A DNA stretch of 64,000 nt, taken from assembly GCA_013396915.1 (NCBI GenBank), contig VWZL01003422.1, positions 62,001 to 126,000 on the forward strand, given 5' to 3'. Positions 1-14,200 of this stretch are shown in pieces. Each line of letters opens with the position of its first letter. Positions within the stretch are counted from its first letter, which is position 1. The notes beneath the pieces were generated by a model that saw only the letters and a program-made list of their open reading frames with translations, made no database searches and was not told the DNA's origin. The stretch comes from Stercorarius parasiticus (taxonomy: Eukaryota; Chordata; Aves; Charadriiformes; Stercorariidae). The translations under genes and the position numbers were made by a program.

Positions 1-3000
1 GCTATTCTTCCGAGACGAGACTGCGGCTGGTGCACTGTAGGTCAGAGACGGTTTAAAATTCTTCTTCTGAATTGCTTTATGGCTCAAAATGTTGCTCCGA
101 AATCTGCAGGATGCACAGAAAGCTTTCACAGATTTGCTTGCTTGTTTCCTGCTGAAGGAATGGGCGAGCCTCAAAATCCAGATACAGTTCCTTGATCTGG
201 TGGGGAGGGCACCAGCCTGAAGGTTGGGAGCTGAGAACTTTTATCTAGCTCTGATGTGCAGCCTTGGCCAAGAACCTTTGTTCTCCTTTTCTCCCCTCGC
301 TGCTGCTGTAGAATGAACTGTTCAGGTCCTTTGGGGTAGGACAGAGGCGTGAAAGTTTGTGGAGTTGTTGCCATTCTGTAAAGCTGAGTGTAGATTCACA
401 ATGATGGTGGTGGCAGTAGCACTGATTTTTAAAAGCTTAAATTTTGTGAAGCAGTGAAGGGTAAGTCACTTGCTCTCACTTACAATCCAGAACCACCAGC
501 ATCAGGAAATATCTATGGCAAAATGGGCCTGCCAGGGCGGGAGCTGCTCTGTGTCCTGTGAGCACTGTGTGGTTAATAGAGGAAGGAGGGGGGGGAAACA
601 ACAAAACCAAAAAAGACTAGCTTGAGATATGCTACTTTGTAGTAGATGCTTAGAAGAGCCCATACCTGAGATAGAGGGGGAAGCTGGTGAGCACAAGCAG
701 GGCGGTGGTATCAAATGATGTCTGAAGGAAGTTGGCCCATGAAATCACTGACTGAGAGTGGCAAAACTTTAGGAAAGAGAGACCTCAGTAAAGTGCTGTT
801 TTCAAAGTCCTCCTTTGCTCGAAGTGCTTGGTTCCTGTGGCCTTTTGTGTGAGAAAATGGCGTAGTTCCTCTCTAAGCAGAAGCTCAGGTGTCAGAAGGG
901 AAGAGTGTCAGGGAAGGTATCTTCTTGGGGATGCCCAGGTGGTACTAGTCCAAGTGAAACACCCCCCAAGAAAGGAAGGCTCCACCAGAGGTGTGCTTTG
1001 GGTTTAGTGCACCATTAAATAAGGGGAAACATCCTTCTCCTTCTGGGATGGAATGAGGAAAATAGTTGGCTTTCCCATAATCCACTGCTAGCTCTTTCCT
1101 TTTTTCAGACAACACGATATTTTCAGCTTGTTGCACCTCACATCGCATTTCATTGGTAGACCAAAGGGGCTACCCAAGGAGTCTGGTTCTGTGCACAAGC
1201 CCTTGTACAAAATGGGGTCCTGTTCTGCCATGTGCAATCCAGGCCCAGAGCACTGTGAGCAAGGCTTTCTGAAGCAGGTGATATGACCCCAAGGTTTTTT
1301 GCATGCTCCAGGTGCTCTTGGCTCACCATGGGACCAGGAGAAGATGCTTCAGGGGCTCTAGAGAATGAGCACAGGGATGGGAATGGTGAGGGGAGCTAAT
1401 CTACCTGCCATGCCATTGAGAAACTCAGACCAGCCAAATATCTACATCTGAACATCTGCAGTTGCTGGCAAAGGCGATGCCAGGCCGGATGAAATCCAAG
1501 CCCTGAATTACAGAGACAGATGGAGCGGGGTAAGAGGGAGGCATGGGTCAGAAGAAAGCAGCAGCTGATATGTGCAGGCATCCTTCTCCAGGGTGAAGGA
1601 GCAGGAGCAATTTCCTTTTCAGAGCCAGCCATTACCCAGCGTGGTGCTGAGCACAGTGGGTACTGTTCATGCAGAGTCGCCAGCAGTGCCTTAACAAAAG
1701 CCCTAACAAAGACTAGGGCAGGCTTATCGCTCACTGAGGAGCTGCAGCTGTGCCAAAAGAGCCATGGATGAAAAACACATATGGGAGCACGTGTGTGCAT
1801 GCACCCACCCGTGTAAGTGAGGGATGCGTGCCCAAGGCACGCTGGCCTGCTTGGGTCTGGTGTCTTGAGAGGCTTCGTTACAAAAGCTTCTCTTGATTTG
1901 CTTGAGCCAGTGTTCAGTCAAGGAGCGTGATTTCAGTGAAACAAGGGTCAAACCCTCCTAGAACGAGGAGTTACTTTGAGAGTGATTTTTTTGAATGCTT
2001 GAGTTGATTCCATTGAGTAGGATCTGGTTTGTTGATTATTTTTTTTTAATGAAAACGGAAACTTAACATAGACTTGAATATTTTAAGATGCTTCCATTTA
2101 GGACATCCCTGATTGATAATGAAAGTCAGAGCTATTGAAGTCTTTCCCTGCTGTACCTTTGTGAAGGGACCTCAGAGCTCTGCAGAAAGCAGGACGGTGC
2201 TTGCTTGCAGTGCCTTTGGGGTGGGAAGTACTGTGGATGTGTGGGAGCCCTTCCACTTCCATAGCCCAGCATCTTAAGGAGTTTATCCACCAGCAGACTG
2301 TGCAATCAGCCTTTCAGATTCCCACATTTGCATCCTGGTAATAGCGGAACAAGGCATTTTTCTCCATTATAAGAATCTCCCTCTGCTCCGCCTTATTCAG
2401 GGGTGTTCAGGAAATCTGGCTCTTTCCACTCCTCTCCCCTGCTCCCCCAAAGTGCTTTTCTTTCTCCAAAAGCAGCATGTTGCGTCTTTCTCTCACCCCA
2501 GCAGATGGATTCGGATGATTGTATGTGCTCAGGGTTATTGCCGCTACCTGCTATTTTAGCAGGAAAAGCCCCCGCATACAGAAGAGAACAAAGCCCAAGG
2601 ATTCCCGAGGTCTCCATTGATGCAGAAGGCACGGAGCAGAGTGTGAAAGAGATGACAGAAGCACAGCAAGATCCTCCTCCATCCCTCCCCCTTCCTTGCC
2701 CTCTGATTCAAGGAGCAGGGGCTGGTTTGTGAATGAGGAGCCGAAACTCGTTGAGATGGAACAAATAACCGATAAAGGCGCACAATAGTGGCTGCTCGCA
2801 AGCCGAAGTCAGCAACGAAAAGGTGACGGTTCTCAAGAGGGGGCTTATTTCCTGATGAGTCATTGGTGCATGACAGATGGAAGGAACTAATAAAATATTA
2901 CGGACTTGCAGAGCTTTGATCTTCCTGCCTTCCCCCGCTCCCCCCCCCTCCCGCAGCCCTTTTTCCCAAGGGTGTGGGCTGTGTTGTCGAAATGAATAGG

Positions 3001-6000
3001 GTGGAAATCTCATTTGGAAAAGGCTACTGTGGCAGCCGTGGCTTGTGGAGAGAAGGTCAGGAGCCTCAGTCCAGCACCATGCTTCAGTGTGTGCTGGATT
3101 TTAACCCCAGTGTGTTTTCATAGCCTTTGAAGGACCTGTACCCCCTCTTGTTGTGTTGATGCCGGTGCATCTTTCGGCCTGCTTGCAGGTCAACTGGAGC
3201 AGGGGTGGGACAAGAATAGCCATTTTGCGGCTTTGCACTTATTTTGCAGGTTCTGGGCTACATGCAAGAAAGAGTAAAATGCATTTCTAGGTCAAATGCT
3301 CTCGTCTTCTAATTTCTGTTCCAACTGCTGCAGCTCCCAGGGACCCAGCAGCCCAGAGCTGGGGCCCTTGGCAGCCACCAGCTTTGAATTTATTTTTGTT
3401 TTACTGTGACTAATCTTTAGGGTGAATAGGTTTAAGTTTTGTATCCAGCATTGTGATGCAGAGAAATTTGTTCTCTTTATGGGGAAGTCGCTAGGTAAGA
3501 GCCCTGGGGCTTGCATGCAAAGAGCACAAGCGTTGGCTTGTGCAGAGTTGCCCCCCTGGGCAGAGGGAGCTCTCCTTGAGTTCAGGTTGTCTTTCTGCTG
3601 TTGTCTGGCTGTCACCACACAGACAGAGGAGTGTTAGGCAATTCACGGAGGGCTTTAATGCACAGGATTGAGCTGTGATTATTATTTAGGTGTTTTTTCC
3701 TCCCCTTAACATGGGGTGTCTGTGAGTTCTTCTCTTGAAAATGCATTTCTTTGTTACACCATCCAGTCTGGCTCTGTTCAGAATTGCTTCTTTCCTGAGC
3801 TCCTGCCTTGGTCCTACCATCCCTACACGCCTCTTCTAAGCAGCTGTTCCCTGCTCCACTTCACCATGACAGCTCTGTCGTGGCCACCACTCAATCTTGC
3901 ACAGGCAACTGGTCCACATCCTGGCCACTGATGGGTCTCACAGGCTTTGTAGCACCACCTTCTGCCTTGCCCCCTCCTGCAAGCTGAGGTAGAAACCTTC
4001 ACAGTGTATCTATGACTGCCTGTTATTCGCTCCTCATTTTGCTAGTTACAACCTGTGGAAATGGGTGTTCCCTCCCTGAAATGATGGTGTCGGGATGTCT
4101 TGTGTGCACATGGGGTGTGTGGGGTTTGGCTCTGCAGGTCTCCCCTCTCCCTGTACTGCTGGTTGGCTTCCTCATGCTGCCTTTGCTGCATTTACTCAGA
4201 CAGTGCCACTGCTCTTACTCCCTTGGCCAGCTTCTTGTTCTACACCATTTGCTTGTGGTGGTGTGATAACACCATGAGAGCCTTACACCACCAGCCCCTG
4301 GAGTTTCTTCTCAGAGAAAAGTTTGAGTGAGTGATTGAGGGCATCGTCTCCCCTTGCACGGGCATGTTGGTGTAGCTCCATGTTTTAATTCCTAGAGCAG
4401 AGGTAGGGAGGTGAGGGGCCTGCTATTTAGAGGGAGGAAAAACCCATACCCTTGTGTTCAGCTTTTATTATATTTTCTTTAGTGCAGTGTAGGAGGGTTA
4501 CCTCTTGTTAAAGAAACACGTAACATGTCCAGTTGTTTGGGTTTTTTTCTAAATGGAAATATATGTGGCTTCTCACTGAGAAGTATTGATCCAGAGCAAC
4601 ATACAGAAGTAACCTAAGCCTGTTAGCAGAGATAGGAAATGTAGGAAAATCATACCAGTGTCATGGCTTTTGTTTGAAGATTGTCACAAAACCTCATGGA
4701 AATATGGGGCTAGAAATAGGCAAGGGCAAAGGCTTTGTTTAATGTCAGGATATAACATTGCAACTCAGGACTTCCATGGGCCTTTCTCTTCCAGATACTG
4801 TATTTCACTTTTCTGTCCGTGAATTCATTACATACCTCAGCTGGTCCCATGGACTCGTAATCACAATAGCTGGGGGGGCTCTGGATTAGGGTGCAACTGC
4901 GAAGCTGCAGATGTGCAGCTACGGAGTCATTTTCAGCTGTGTCACAGACCTCGCTTGCCTGGCTTCATTTTAGCAAAAAGCCCGTGGTTCCTGCTTGTTT
5001 TTCATGCGAGTGGCTTTCTAACCGGTTATCCGCTTTGCTGAGCAGGGGGGAGGCAAGGACGGACCCTGCCCCTGGGTGGGTGCAGAAGTGACATCCCTGG
5101 TCAGGAGGAGCAGACCCCAGTGGGTGCAGGTGACACCCCAGGCACTGGGCAGGGAGATGCCTGCGGGAGTCGGGAGTGGTTTGTCCTTTTGGTTTGTATT
5201 GTTTAACACTTAGGAAACTGAAAGATTATGAGTTAAAATGGCTCTTCTGTCCTTTAAATTTAAGAGAAAATTAGGGAGGGAGGCCTGTACAGAGCGAATG
5301 CTTAAAATAATATCTTGGGTTTTTTTTTTTAAATTTGGTTTGCCAAAAACTCTTAGTAAGACTTCTTGCACTGATCTTGGACAGGAAAACGTTGCAAAAT
5401 ACCACATTCTCCTTGGATGATAACATTGTTTCCTGCCCGACTCTAATACCAGCCATGCCGTCCTTTTGCCTCAATTCCTGGGATTGCTTTACTCAAATGT
5501 TTGCTTTCTCCAGTGGGCTGGACTCTGATACTTCCTACTGGTTTTGGGGGATTGGCTGAAACCGCTCCAAGCCTAGAGGCAGCACAGCCCAAACGCTTGC
5601 TTGCTTGCTCCTCTGGAGCTAAATCTGTGTTCCCAGCTGATATTTCTGACAAGATCCCACCCCTTCACCTCCAGAGAGCCAGCTGGCATATGTAAATCCA
5701 ACCAACTGGATTTATAATCGCCACATGGAAGTGACAAGATAAGTGCCAAAGCCATGTCCTTCAGTTATCCCCCAGGTGCCTCACTGAGCTCTGGACTTCA
5801 ACTCATCGCAGACAACACAGTTCCTTCTGCAGACAGATTGGCTTTGATTTTTATAAATTGACTTTAATTTCCATATACTGTTCAGAAAACCCTGGTCTAA
5901 GAGTGGTAGCTCTGGAGCTGGTTGTGTTTGGAGCAGATGTGCCTGCCTGGAGACCTGTGTTAGCTGTTTGCCCCGTCCATCCAACAGCTATCTGGTTTCT

Positions 6001-6890
6001 TGGCTTTATTTACACCACAATGTTTCTTTTAGATCTACAAGATCCAAAATCCACCAGGCAAGTTGCAGTATGCTCTATGGGAGGGTTTTTCTGCATGAAA
6101 ACAAAGCCTGTGGCAGACAGAAGGGTGATGAGCCTCCCTGGGTGTGCTGTGGTAACCCTACCGTCCCTGGCCATCTTCAGCAGGCAGTGAAAAAAGCCTG
6201 GCTTTTCTAGTCCTGTTCACTCTGACAAAGTCTTGTCAGTGGCTTCAGGCTGAGGTATTAGACCACAAAGAGAACAAACTGAAGGACAAGTGTAACTGTA
6301 GGCTCTGCTGCGTCTTAACATGCTGCTGCCATCTTCACAGCAGGAGGGGGGTGGCTTGTCCCTGTCTTCTCCCAAGTCCGTGGGCAGTAACCCAGCATCT
6401 CCTCTCAGCAAAGCGGGCGATGGTGGGACAAAAAAACTGGTCCAGCTAAAACAGTTGGCAGGACCAAAACCCAAGTGCCTATATTCCCCGCTCCTGTGTC
6501 CCTGGCAATGGCCCTGCAGGCGAGGGGTGGGAGAGTTTTCTCCTCGCAGGTTTCGGTCGTATGGTGCACATCAGCTTGGTATGCTGTTTATGCTGTTTAC
6601 TGGCTCCTCCGCTCCAGAAACATTACACAGGGGGGAAGTTCTTGGCCAGTGCAAGGCTGAATTTTCCAGACTCCGATCCCATTGGGGTTTCATTGCTTGC
6701 AACCTTTAGCATGGTGGGTTTGGTTTTTTTTCCTCCTTAAATCCAGGCTTCTGCAGCCTTAATTAGCTGACTGTGGACATAAGCTTGCCTGATACGTGAC
6801 AGTTTTGATGGGGAAATATAAGGTGGTGAGTAGAGATGCTCAGGGATAGTGTTTTTGGTCTGTGGAAAATCTCAAGAGTTGGTGTCTATT
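1..6890. other. Unique sequence without a supported gene
   Basis: No gene can be supported here. Open frames reach only 134 codons (minus, 1396-1800) and 129 codons (plus, 6320-6709). They overlap frames on the other strand and resemble no family I recognise. The stretch includes a pyrimidine-rich tract with a run of eight C at about 2926-2955 and a T-rich run near 5319-5332. I see no LTR, CR1 tail or long tandem repeat. It reads as intergenic or intronic DNA. Confidence 0.6.
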
Positions 6891-6907
6891 TCTCTCTCTC
6901 TCTCTCT
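6891..6907. repeat. (TC)8 microsatellite
   Basis: Eight TC dinucleotides plus a final T form an uninterrupted microsatellite, followed by a short T run. The array is short and would be only modestly polymorphic. Confidence 0.9.
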
Positions 6908-9900
6908 TTTTCCTGAAACTGGATACAAATTCAAAATTTCCCCCCAAAACCCCTCACCCAACAACAACCAAACAAGAACTTACAGATCCCACCCCGCTGT
7001 CTACACTTTAAATAAAAACCTGAACTCTATTTATACCCTTTATTTAAACAAAGATTTTTATAAATACCCCAAAGTATTCCTGGTGACTCATTACTTCAAA
7101 AACATCAAAACCTTTTTTTTCCATTCAATGTTTAACAGAAGTATTTTAGTGCGTTTGTTGAATCACAATTTTGTTTGAAGTAGGAGATTTCTTTGTGTAT
7201 CTGTCTTTGATGGCACATCCACAGCAGGTTCTGGGGACAGTTCAGTGTGGGGGCTACCAGCAGCCTGCGTGACCTGGCTGGTTGGCAGCCCTGGCCTGCA
7301 CGAAGGTAGACCAGGTTCCTGGGTCCACTCAGAGATGGTCTTTCTTCTGCTTCATAACTCAGTGGACGCGGCTGGGTGCAACGCGAAGCAGGTAGAAGAG
7401 CAGCCAATGTAACTGTACGGGGTTGTGTGTGCAGCTGTGGGGCTTGTGTTACCTTGCAAGGCCACTCAAGAAGAGATGGAGAAGGAAACTGAAAGCTTTG
7501 GCCATGACCTAGACCTTGGTCTGAGCTCAGAGGAATAACTGCGTGAGCTGAGAAAAGGTCTGGAGCTGCACTGTCTCCTCTCATCTCTGGCTGGTGCAGC
7601 TGAGCCTGTGCAGAGGATGTCACTTGCTCCTGCTGGCTCTCTCCAGGGACTTCCCTGGTTCTCTGCCGCTCCTTGGTTGGACTTAGCACCAAAATCCTGT
7701 CTTGGAGCAAAAAGAGCAAAGAGCAAGCAGATTCTTGTCTGCCAACAGCACCAATGTCCTGCTAGCTGGACTAGCAAGGTGCTTCCCACCTAGCCTTGCT
7801 CTCTTCGTAACCCCTGCCTTTACCGTGGTCTGAAGTGACCAGCACAGAAGAGATGAAAGACATTTCTGTAGCTACTCAAAAATAACAGCAGATGTTCCTA
7901 GCAGCGGGAAGCTCATCTACCCTGTGTGGGAGGTACGTTTGGTACAACCTCAGCCCTGTGTTGGTTGTATCTCCGGCCTGTAATTTACACAAGGAAACTG
8001 AGATAATGGCAGGCTTGTGAGAAACACCAGTAGATTTGGGTCTAAAATATTAGAGAGGTGACTTGTGTGGGCAGATGTTCATCCTGGGCTGTGCAGCATA
8101 GTCATGTTTGCCACCTTTGAGATGCCCCACCCAAGCTCAGTTTTATGACTGAAAACAAAGCTGTCTTAGTCATGCAAGGGTAAACCTTGGACTGTCCCCA
8201 GGGTTGCTTTTACTTCTCATGCAGTCTTTCCTGGTGTGTTTTTCTTGTGCTTCAGCCCATGTGTTTCCTTCTCAGGGCTGGGAGAAGCAGACGCCCCTGA
8301 GGGGCAGGTGTCCTGGAGCGCCACAGGCACACATCAGCCTCAAGCCTCTTCCAGCCTGGCTTCCTTTGCTTAGTTCTTGCTCAGCTTGCAGCCTCCCAGC
8401 ACAAGGGTTTGCAGACCCCCAATAGTCCCAACCATGGTGAAAGCCGGCTTCTCTTGGTTTGCAGGTAGACCCCCTCACCATACGTGCTGAGGTTGATTTG
8501 CAGAGTATGCGGTGAATCACTGTGGCATGAGATGGTCTGGAGACAGTTTTCCAAAAGATGAAGTGGGACTTTTATTATAAGGGAACCCAAGCCTGTGGGT
8601 TCCCATTCCTGAGGTCAAACAGAAGGTGCGAAGTGAGGAGTCCTTCACCTGCCTACAGCCACGGGGAGGGTATTGAGGGTATTGCCTAACAGACAGCTGC
8701 CTTCACTGCTTCCTCATCCCCTTTTCTGTCACTCTTTCCTTTCTTGCCTTGAACAAGCCCCTCACAGCAGAGGCTTTGGGGGTGGCCCCACAAGAAGTGG
8801 GGAGGACAGTGTGCTGATGTGTGCATGGCTGGTCTTGCTTCAGAGCAGAGGCAGCTGCCCTGAGATACCAGGATGCCTGGGAGATGTGTGATAGCCAGCT
8901 GAAAAGGGATAAACTGATCCCAATTGAATTACAGCACGTAGGATGCTTTGCCCTTTGAGCTTTACGTGTGTCTATATATGTTTTTTTTCAGATATATACA
9001 GTATTCGGTTGGGTGGAAGAGTTATATCACTTTTTTTCTATCATTTCATATAAAGAATAGGCTGTTTCTATAGATGGGTGTTTCCTAAAATCTAAGAATG
9101 CATGAATGAAGATGCAGTGTACTGACACTTATACCTGCTTTTTCCAAAGGAGATCACCAGAGTATTTTCAGGGTGGTTGAACCATTATGGGCCAAAATAA
9201 TTTTAAGAGCCGGTGTGAGGTATTTGTAGAAAGCAATTTTCTACAATCAACTACTGTATCCTATATTTTTGGTTGAGTTCAGGAGCCTGTTATGTAATGT
9301 TGGTCCCTCTCATCTTTTAATCACGGCCGTGCAATGAAAAAGAGCAAAATTGTGCTTGTTTCAGAATAATTGACTGTGATTAAATAGCTGCTTGCTCTCG
9401 GTGGAAGGTAACTGTCCAGATGTGTGTGAGGAGTGCCAGGTCTCCATCCCTTCCTTAAAGAATGTCCAGTAGAGGTGTCTATTTATATCAGCCCTTGTAC
9501 TAGGATCTGGTTCATGCCTAAGGGGAGTCACTAGCAGCTCTGAAAACTGTCAGTGCTATTATTGGGAGATGCTGCTGCATATATAAAGTCTCCGCTCTAA
9601 AACCCCCTCCCAGCAAAGAAGGGATGAGCTGTATTTGCCACAGGAGCTGCTGTGAGAGTGGATTAGTTACCGCTCAGTAAATAGCTGTTATTTCTTTATG
9701 GCAGGCTGCATATATGGGCTGTTACGGCGTTGCAGCCAAAGGGGCTTTTGATGTGTTATTCCCTTTAGAAATTGGACATATGCATTTCCTGGGTGCTTTC
9801 GAAAATGTCTGCAGTCAAATCATTAGCAGCAGGAGGGGAGATAGGACTCACAGTATGAAATGCAGTATCTCCCCCCATTTCTCAAAGAAACTTGGAGAGA

Positions 9901-11179
9901 GGGAGCGAAGTGAGGTCTCAAGGGGGAGTGGAAGTGCTGTACCATCCAGCCCGCAGGTGCGCAGGTTCCAGCTTTGTTTGCTGTCTCCTGCTTTATTTCA
10001 GTCACACCTTGGTAGCCGGAGTTGTGAGGGTGAATTTTAGATGTTGCAGTTAAGCCGATGTCATCTTCCTGGCAGCAGCAAACTGTTACATCCTCTCCCT
10101 GCTTTCAGCTTTGTCTTCCCATCTCCTCCCTGGCACAAGTCCTGGCACTTGGCAGACCTTGTGCTGGGAAGATGCACCTCGATAACGTGTCAGAAGCAGG
10201 TTTGCTGTATGTGGGGAGTTGTGGGGGGTGAGTGGGTTCAGTGCAGGGTCTGGGGAGCGCCAGGGCAAAGAGGATAAACGGGGGGCGCATGAGCAAGGGG
10301 AACAGCTCTTCTGGCATCAATGATCTGTTAGATTGGTTCAATCTGTGTATCTGTAACTTACATTAAGACTAAAGATTTTTGATCTGCATATACATTTTCA
10401 CTTAAGGAAAGCCATTGTTTTAGGACAGCCATAGCTGAAAAATCGCAAAATGAGAAGTTGATTCATTTACTTACAGCATCTTTGTGACCACTTTCCAGAG
10501 AAAAAGCTTCTGGATCGGGCAAAAAGTTTTGCCTTTGTATTTTGGAAGAAAAGCAGTTCCTTGCAGAGCTCATGATGAAAGCAAGCAGCAGAGGAGTTCT
10601 TTTGCTGAGATGAAAACCACGTGAGAAGCTGGGACCTGGGAAAGAAGAGGAGAGGTGGTGATGCATGTCTTTACAACTCTGCCTAGGAAGTGCTGGTGCA
10701 GAGCTGCCGGAAGAGCAGAGCCCCATAGCTAAGTGTTCATTGGCTTTAACTCTGATAATGTGCTCTATCAATCTTGCATTTCTTTTGATTATGGCAGTTT
10801 GCTGTTCCTGCTCACGCACAGGGTGCTGGATGCTGGCAGGGCACCTGGTCCAGCTGCCTGAACAGCTGGGAGCAAAGGGTAATCCCTGATGTTACCAGGA
10901 GGCTGGAAGAGGAGAAAAAGCAAAGGGAAGCTTGATGAGGAGATCAGAGCTGTTTACTTAACCCAACCCATTGGCATAACGCTGAGAGTCCACAGTTCAG
11001 TAAAAGGTTCCCAAGATGATAGAAACTGAAAGCTCCGAGAATAAGTATTAGGCATGAAAGGTGCTATTTTGTAGTGCTATGATTGTTTATATTTGCTGTT
11101 TAAAATGCATAGACATATACACAGCTGGGAGATCTCTAACTCTCCTGGATGGGAGCCTGGAGAGGCTCCTCTCCTTCAT
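6908..11179. other. Unique sequence without a supported gene
   Basis: This stretch holds the longest open frame in the window, 195 codons on the minus strand (7132-7719). Its translation has no domain, no membrane segment and no family resemblance, and open frames on the plus strand overlap it, so I do not call it a gene. The 6940-7130 part is A-rich and contains AATAAA-like strings near 7009 that could serve as polyadenylation signals, but no upstream exon is visible. The rest looks like ordinary noncoding DNA. Confidence 0.55.
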
Positions 11180-11231
11180 CTGCAGGACAAACTCCATGGC
11201 TCCCTCGGAGCACCCAGACTTTGTCCTGCAG
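11180..11231. repeat. Inverted repeat with 12-bp perfect arms
   Basis: The arms 11180-11191 (ctgcaggacaaa) and 11220-11231 are exact reverse complements, separated by 28 bases. The spacer itself contains a 5-bp stem (gctcc with ggagc) closing a 3-base loop. The last ten bases of the right arm recur as a direct copy at 11236-11245. RNA from either strand could fold into a branched hairpin. Function is unknown, and nothing shows that it is transcribed. Confidence 0.75.
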
Positions 11232-14200
11232 CCACTGTCCTGCAGGGTCTTGCCTGTCCCATTGGGAATAGGCCCTCTTGCCTATTCAGGACATGACAGA
11301 GCGCTTGGCTGGCCTGAGGCAGGGAGAAAACCCCTCTGACGCGCAGCTGAACTCAAGGAGTTTGTCAATAAGCTCCCACCTGCCTTGGAGACCAGATTAG
11401 GAGCATCTGCTGAGAACCCTAATTATCCCTTTTCCCTGCCAAATATTCTGTGGTTGTCAGCCCAGTGCAGGTTTGTCATGGCAGACTCAGAGTCTGCATG
11501 TGATGACCCTGCTGCAAATGAGTAGATGCTAAGGACACAGTTACATTCTTGCTCCCCACAATGGATACCTCTATGAATCCAATGTTGCTTTAGCTACTGA
11601 GATTAAAGGTAGTGAATTAAGTGGAAGGAGGTGCAGGGACTTTGAGGGAGACCTGTGGTTTTCCCTGATGGCTGCACAGGCTGGAGATGAGCTGGCTCTG
11701 ATTTGGGTTGGGGCAATTTTGCTTGGGTGTCTCTACATCAGAGGAAACCATTGTTGTGTTTGGGCTTAAATAGTTCTTCATTAGTTCTGGTGAAAAGAAG
11801 GCAGACAAGCTACTCTCTTGAGTCCCTCTTCTAAACTGAGCCAAGACACTGTCTTGGGAACTGTGACCCTGAGACTGCTATTGTCTTCTGCCCCAGAAGA
11901 AAGAAGCTTTCTGGTGCAGTAGTAAGATGCTTGTTTCCTACATAGAATCAAATAACGCAAAACCCCACACTATCAGAACGCAGGAGCTGTCCTGCTTTTT
12001 TCTCAGGTATAAGCTTTTTTTTTCTCAAGATTTTTTTTACTTTCCCCACTTTCTTTCCTCTAACTATAAATCCTTCTAAAAAGTATCAAATATCTCCCTG
12101 AATGGTACACTTCTGAGCACAATTCTTACCTTTCTCGTGTACAGGATTTTCTTCTGGGCTTTGTGAAGTCCTCTTTGTTAGAATGAGATGCAGAAGAACC
12201 AGATGGTTTGGCTGGAGTCCAGTTACCTAAGAAACGTAGCACCAGGACTGTATCAGAAGCTATTTCCTCTAAAGATCATGCTCAGCCTGCTTTGTTCTAA
12301 TAACCAGCTTAGAGTCAAGATCAAGCTGTCAATACCTATTTTTTTTCCCCCATAATTAATCTGCAAGGTTCAGCCTGGAATCAATATAAATGACCTCATG
12401 GCTCTTTTTTTTTTCTTTTTTTCCATTCTTCATATAATGTTTCTCCACATGACTCCTCCTTCAGAGGTGTGTTGAATCATGCATGGTTTTTTCCCCAGTA
12501 AAGCTGTAGTGGAAATTTTTATGGTCTCTTGCTCTCTCTGGCCTAAAGCGTCTGAGTCGTCTGTACATGTGGGTAAGCTGGAGGAGCTCTGACACCTCCC
12601 TGGTCTATAGTGGCTTCAGAGCTCCTGGAGCTTCTACAGGTGTTCTGCCCTTTGGGAATGGATGGATGGATGGGGGGGTGAGGTGTGTGCTGCTTAGGTG
12701 TTGGCCTGTATGTCTGCTGTGTGACGGCGTGCAGAAGTTTCTATATATATACAAGATGTTTGTGACATGAAGCTGGGGAGCATGCTGTAGGCTTATTTCC
12801 CAAAAAGGACTAAAACTCATGCAGTCGCTCGGTCCCTGCTGTGAAGGGATGTGGGTGTATTCAGTCATTCAGTGCATGTCAAGTGGGTTTGGGCAGATCT
12901 CTCCAAGGCCATCCTGCTCTGAAAGACGGCACCGGCCACTTTACTGCAAGCAGCAGGTTCTTATGCTGGGAAAACGTTTCGTTGCTTTCGTTTTCTCCCT
13001 GGCATGTTTGAGGTAAAGTTACATTTTCAATCTCGTGTTAGACTTGAAATCAAAACCTGATTTTCTTCAGCAGAAAATCTAAGGGAACATTGGGGTTGAT
13101 TTAGTGGAGACATTCTTGCTTCATTTCAAATACTTTTCACGTTCTTTGTCTTTCAGATTGAAATATCCTATGTTTTGAACCATCTTTTTTTTATTTAGGA
13201 AATGTTTGCTTAAAATCAAATATAAAATGGGGAAAAAAAATAATGTTGGGACATCCATCCTTATCTCGAAGGGGGATGGCAGAGGGACAAGAAACACACA
13301 TGATCACGACCCCATGTGACAGGCAAAAATTTATCCCAGAGGCAGTACCCATCAGGATCCTTCTGACATGGAGGATATGATTTAGCAATTTAGTATCATG
13401 CTCCAAGCTGAGTGCTCTGGTATATCCATTGATTTGATTTTTTTTTTGGTTGTGAGATAAGAGCTAACTTTTCTTTCCAAAGAAGACTCTGATTGTGAGC
13501 TGTAAAAATCTGGCCCCGTTGACTTCTGTAGTGTGACCTGGTCATTGGCAGAGCCTTGACTCTAAGGCATCTTTCTCTCTTCAGAGTTTGTATGTCACCA
13601 AGCCTTTTTTTTTTTTCTCCCTGCCTATGACTGTTGTTGCACAATTGCTTCACTAAAGTAGCGTATCAAAATAATTGAGTGAAATTGGACACTCCCTCTG
13701 CAGATGTAAAATTTATTGTCCACTCGTGCCTTTGCACTGAAGTTAGGATCTTGGGTTTTAAAAGCCCTCCTTCCCCTGGCTACGTGGGAGTTTCCCCTAA
13801 AGATGTGGAATGTTTACTGCATACCAACGGCAAGACATTATGCAGACATGAGGCTCACAACACCTACAATTTCTAAACCGCATGTGGCCTGTGTGGATTT
13901 CCTTGTGCCGAATTCACATGGAAACACAAACACATGTGGCATTTTTGTTGCTTTTCTAGGAAATCACTGAGCACAGCCCTGCTAAATAATACTTCCTACT
14001 GTTAGATCCACTGCGTGTGGGGGAAGGTACTGCCTTTGTGTCCCAGGCTGATGGAGCCACATGCCAAGGCTCATGAGTCATTCACCCTGAGTGTCTGGCT
14101 TTCCAGGAAGGCAAATCCCAATTTTAGAATCTATGAGGGACCGAAGAGCACCATAGGGAAATAATAAAGGAAAGGTCATCGAATGTTATCAGAACTGGAG

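Noticed and set aside
7132..7719. Longest open frame, 195 codons on the minus strand
   Set aside because: No domain, no family resemblance, overlapped by open frames on the other strand, and of a length expected by chance in a 64-kb GC-moderate window.
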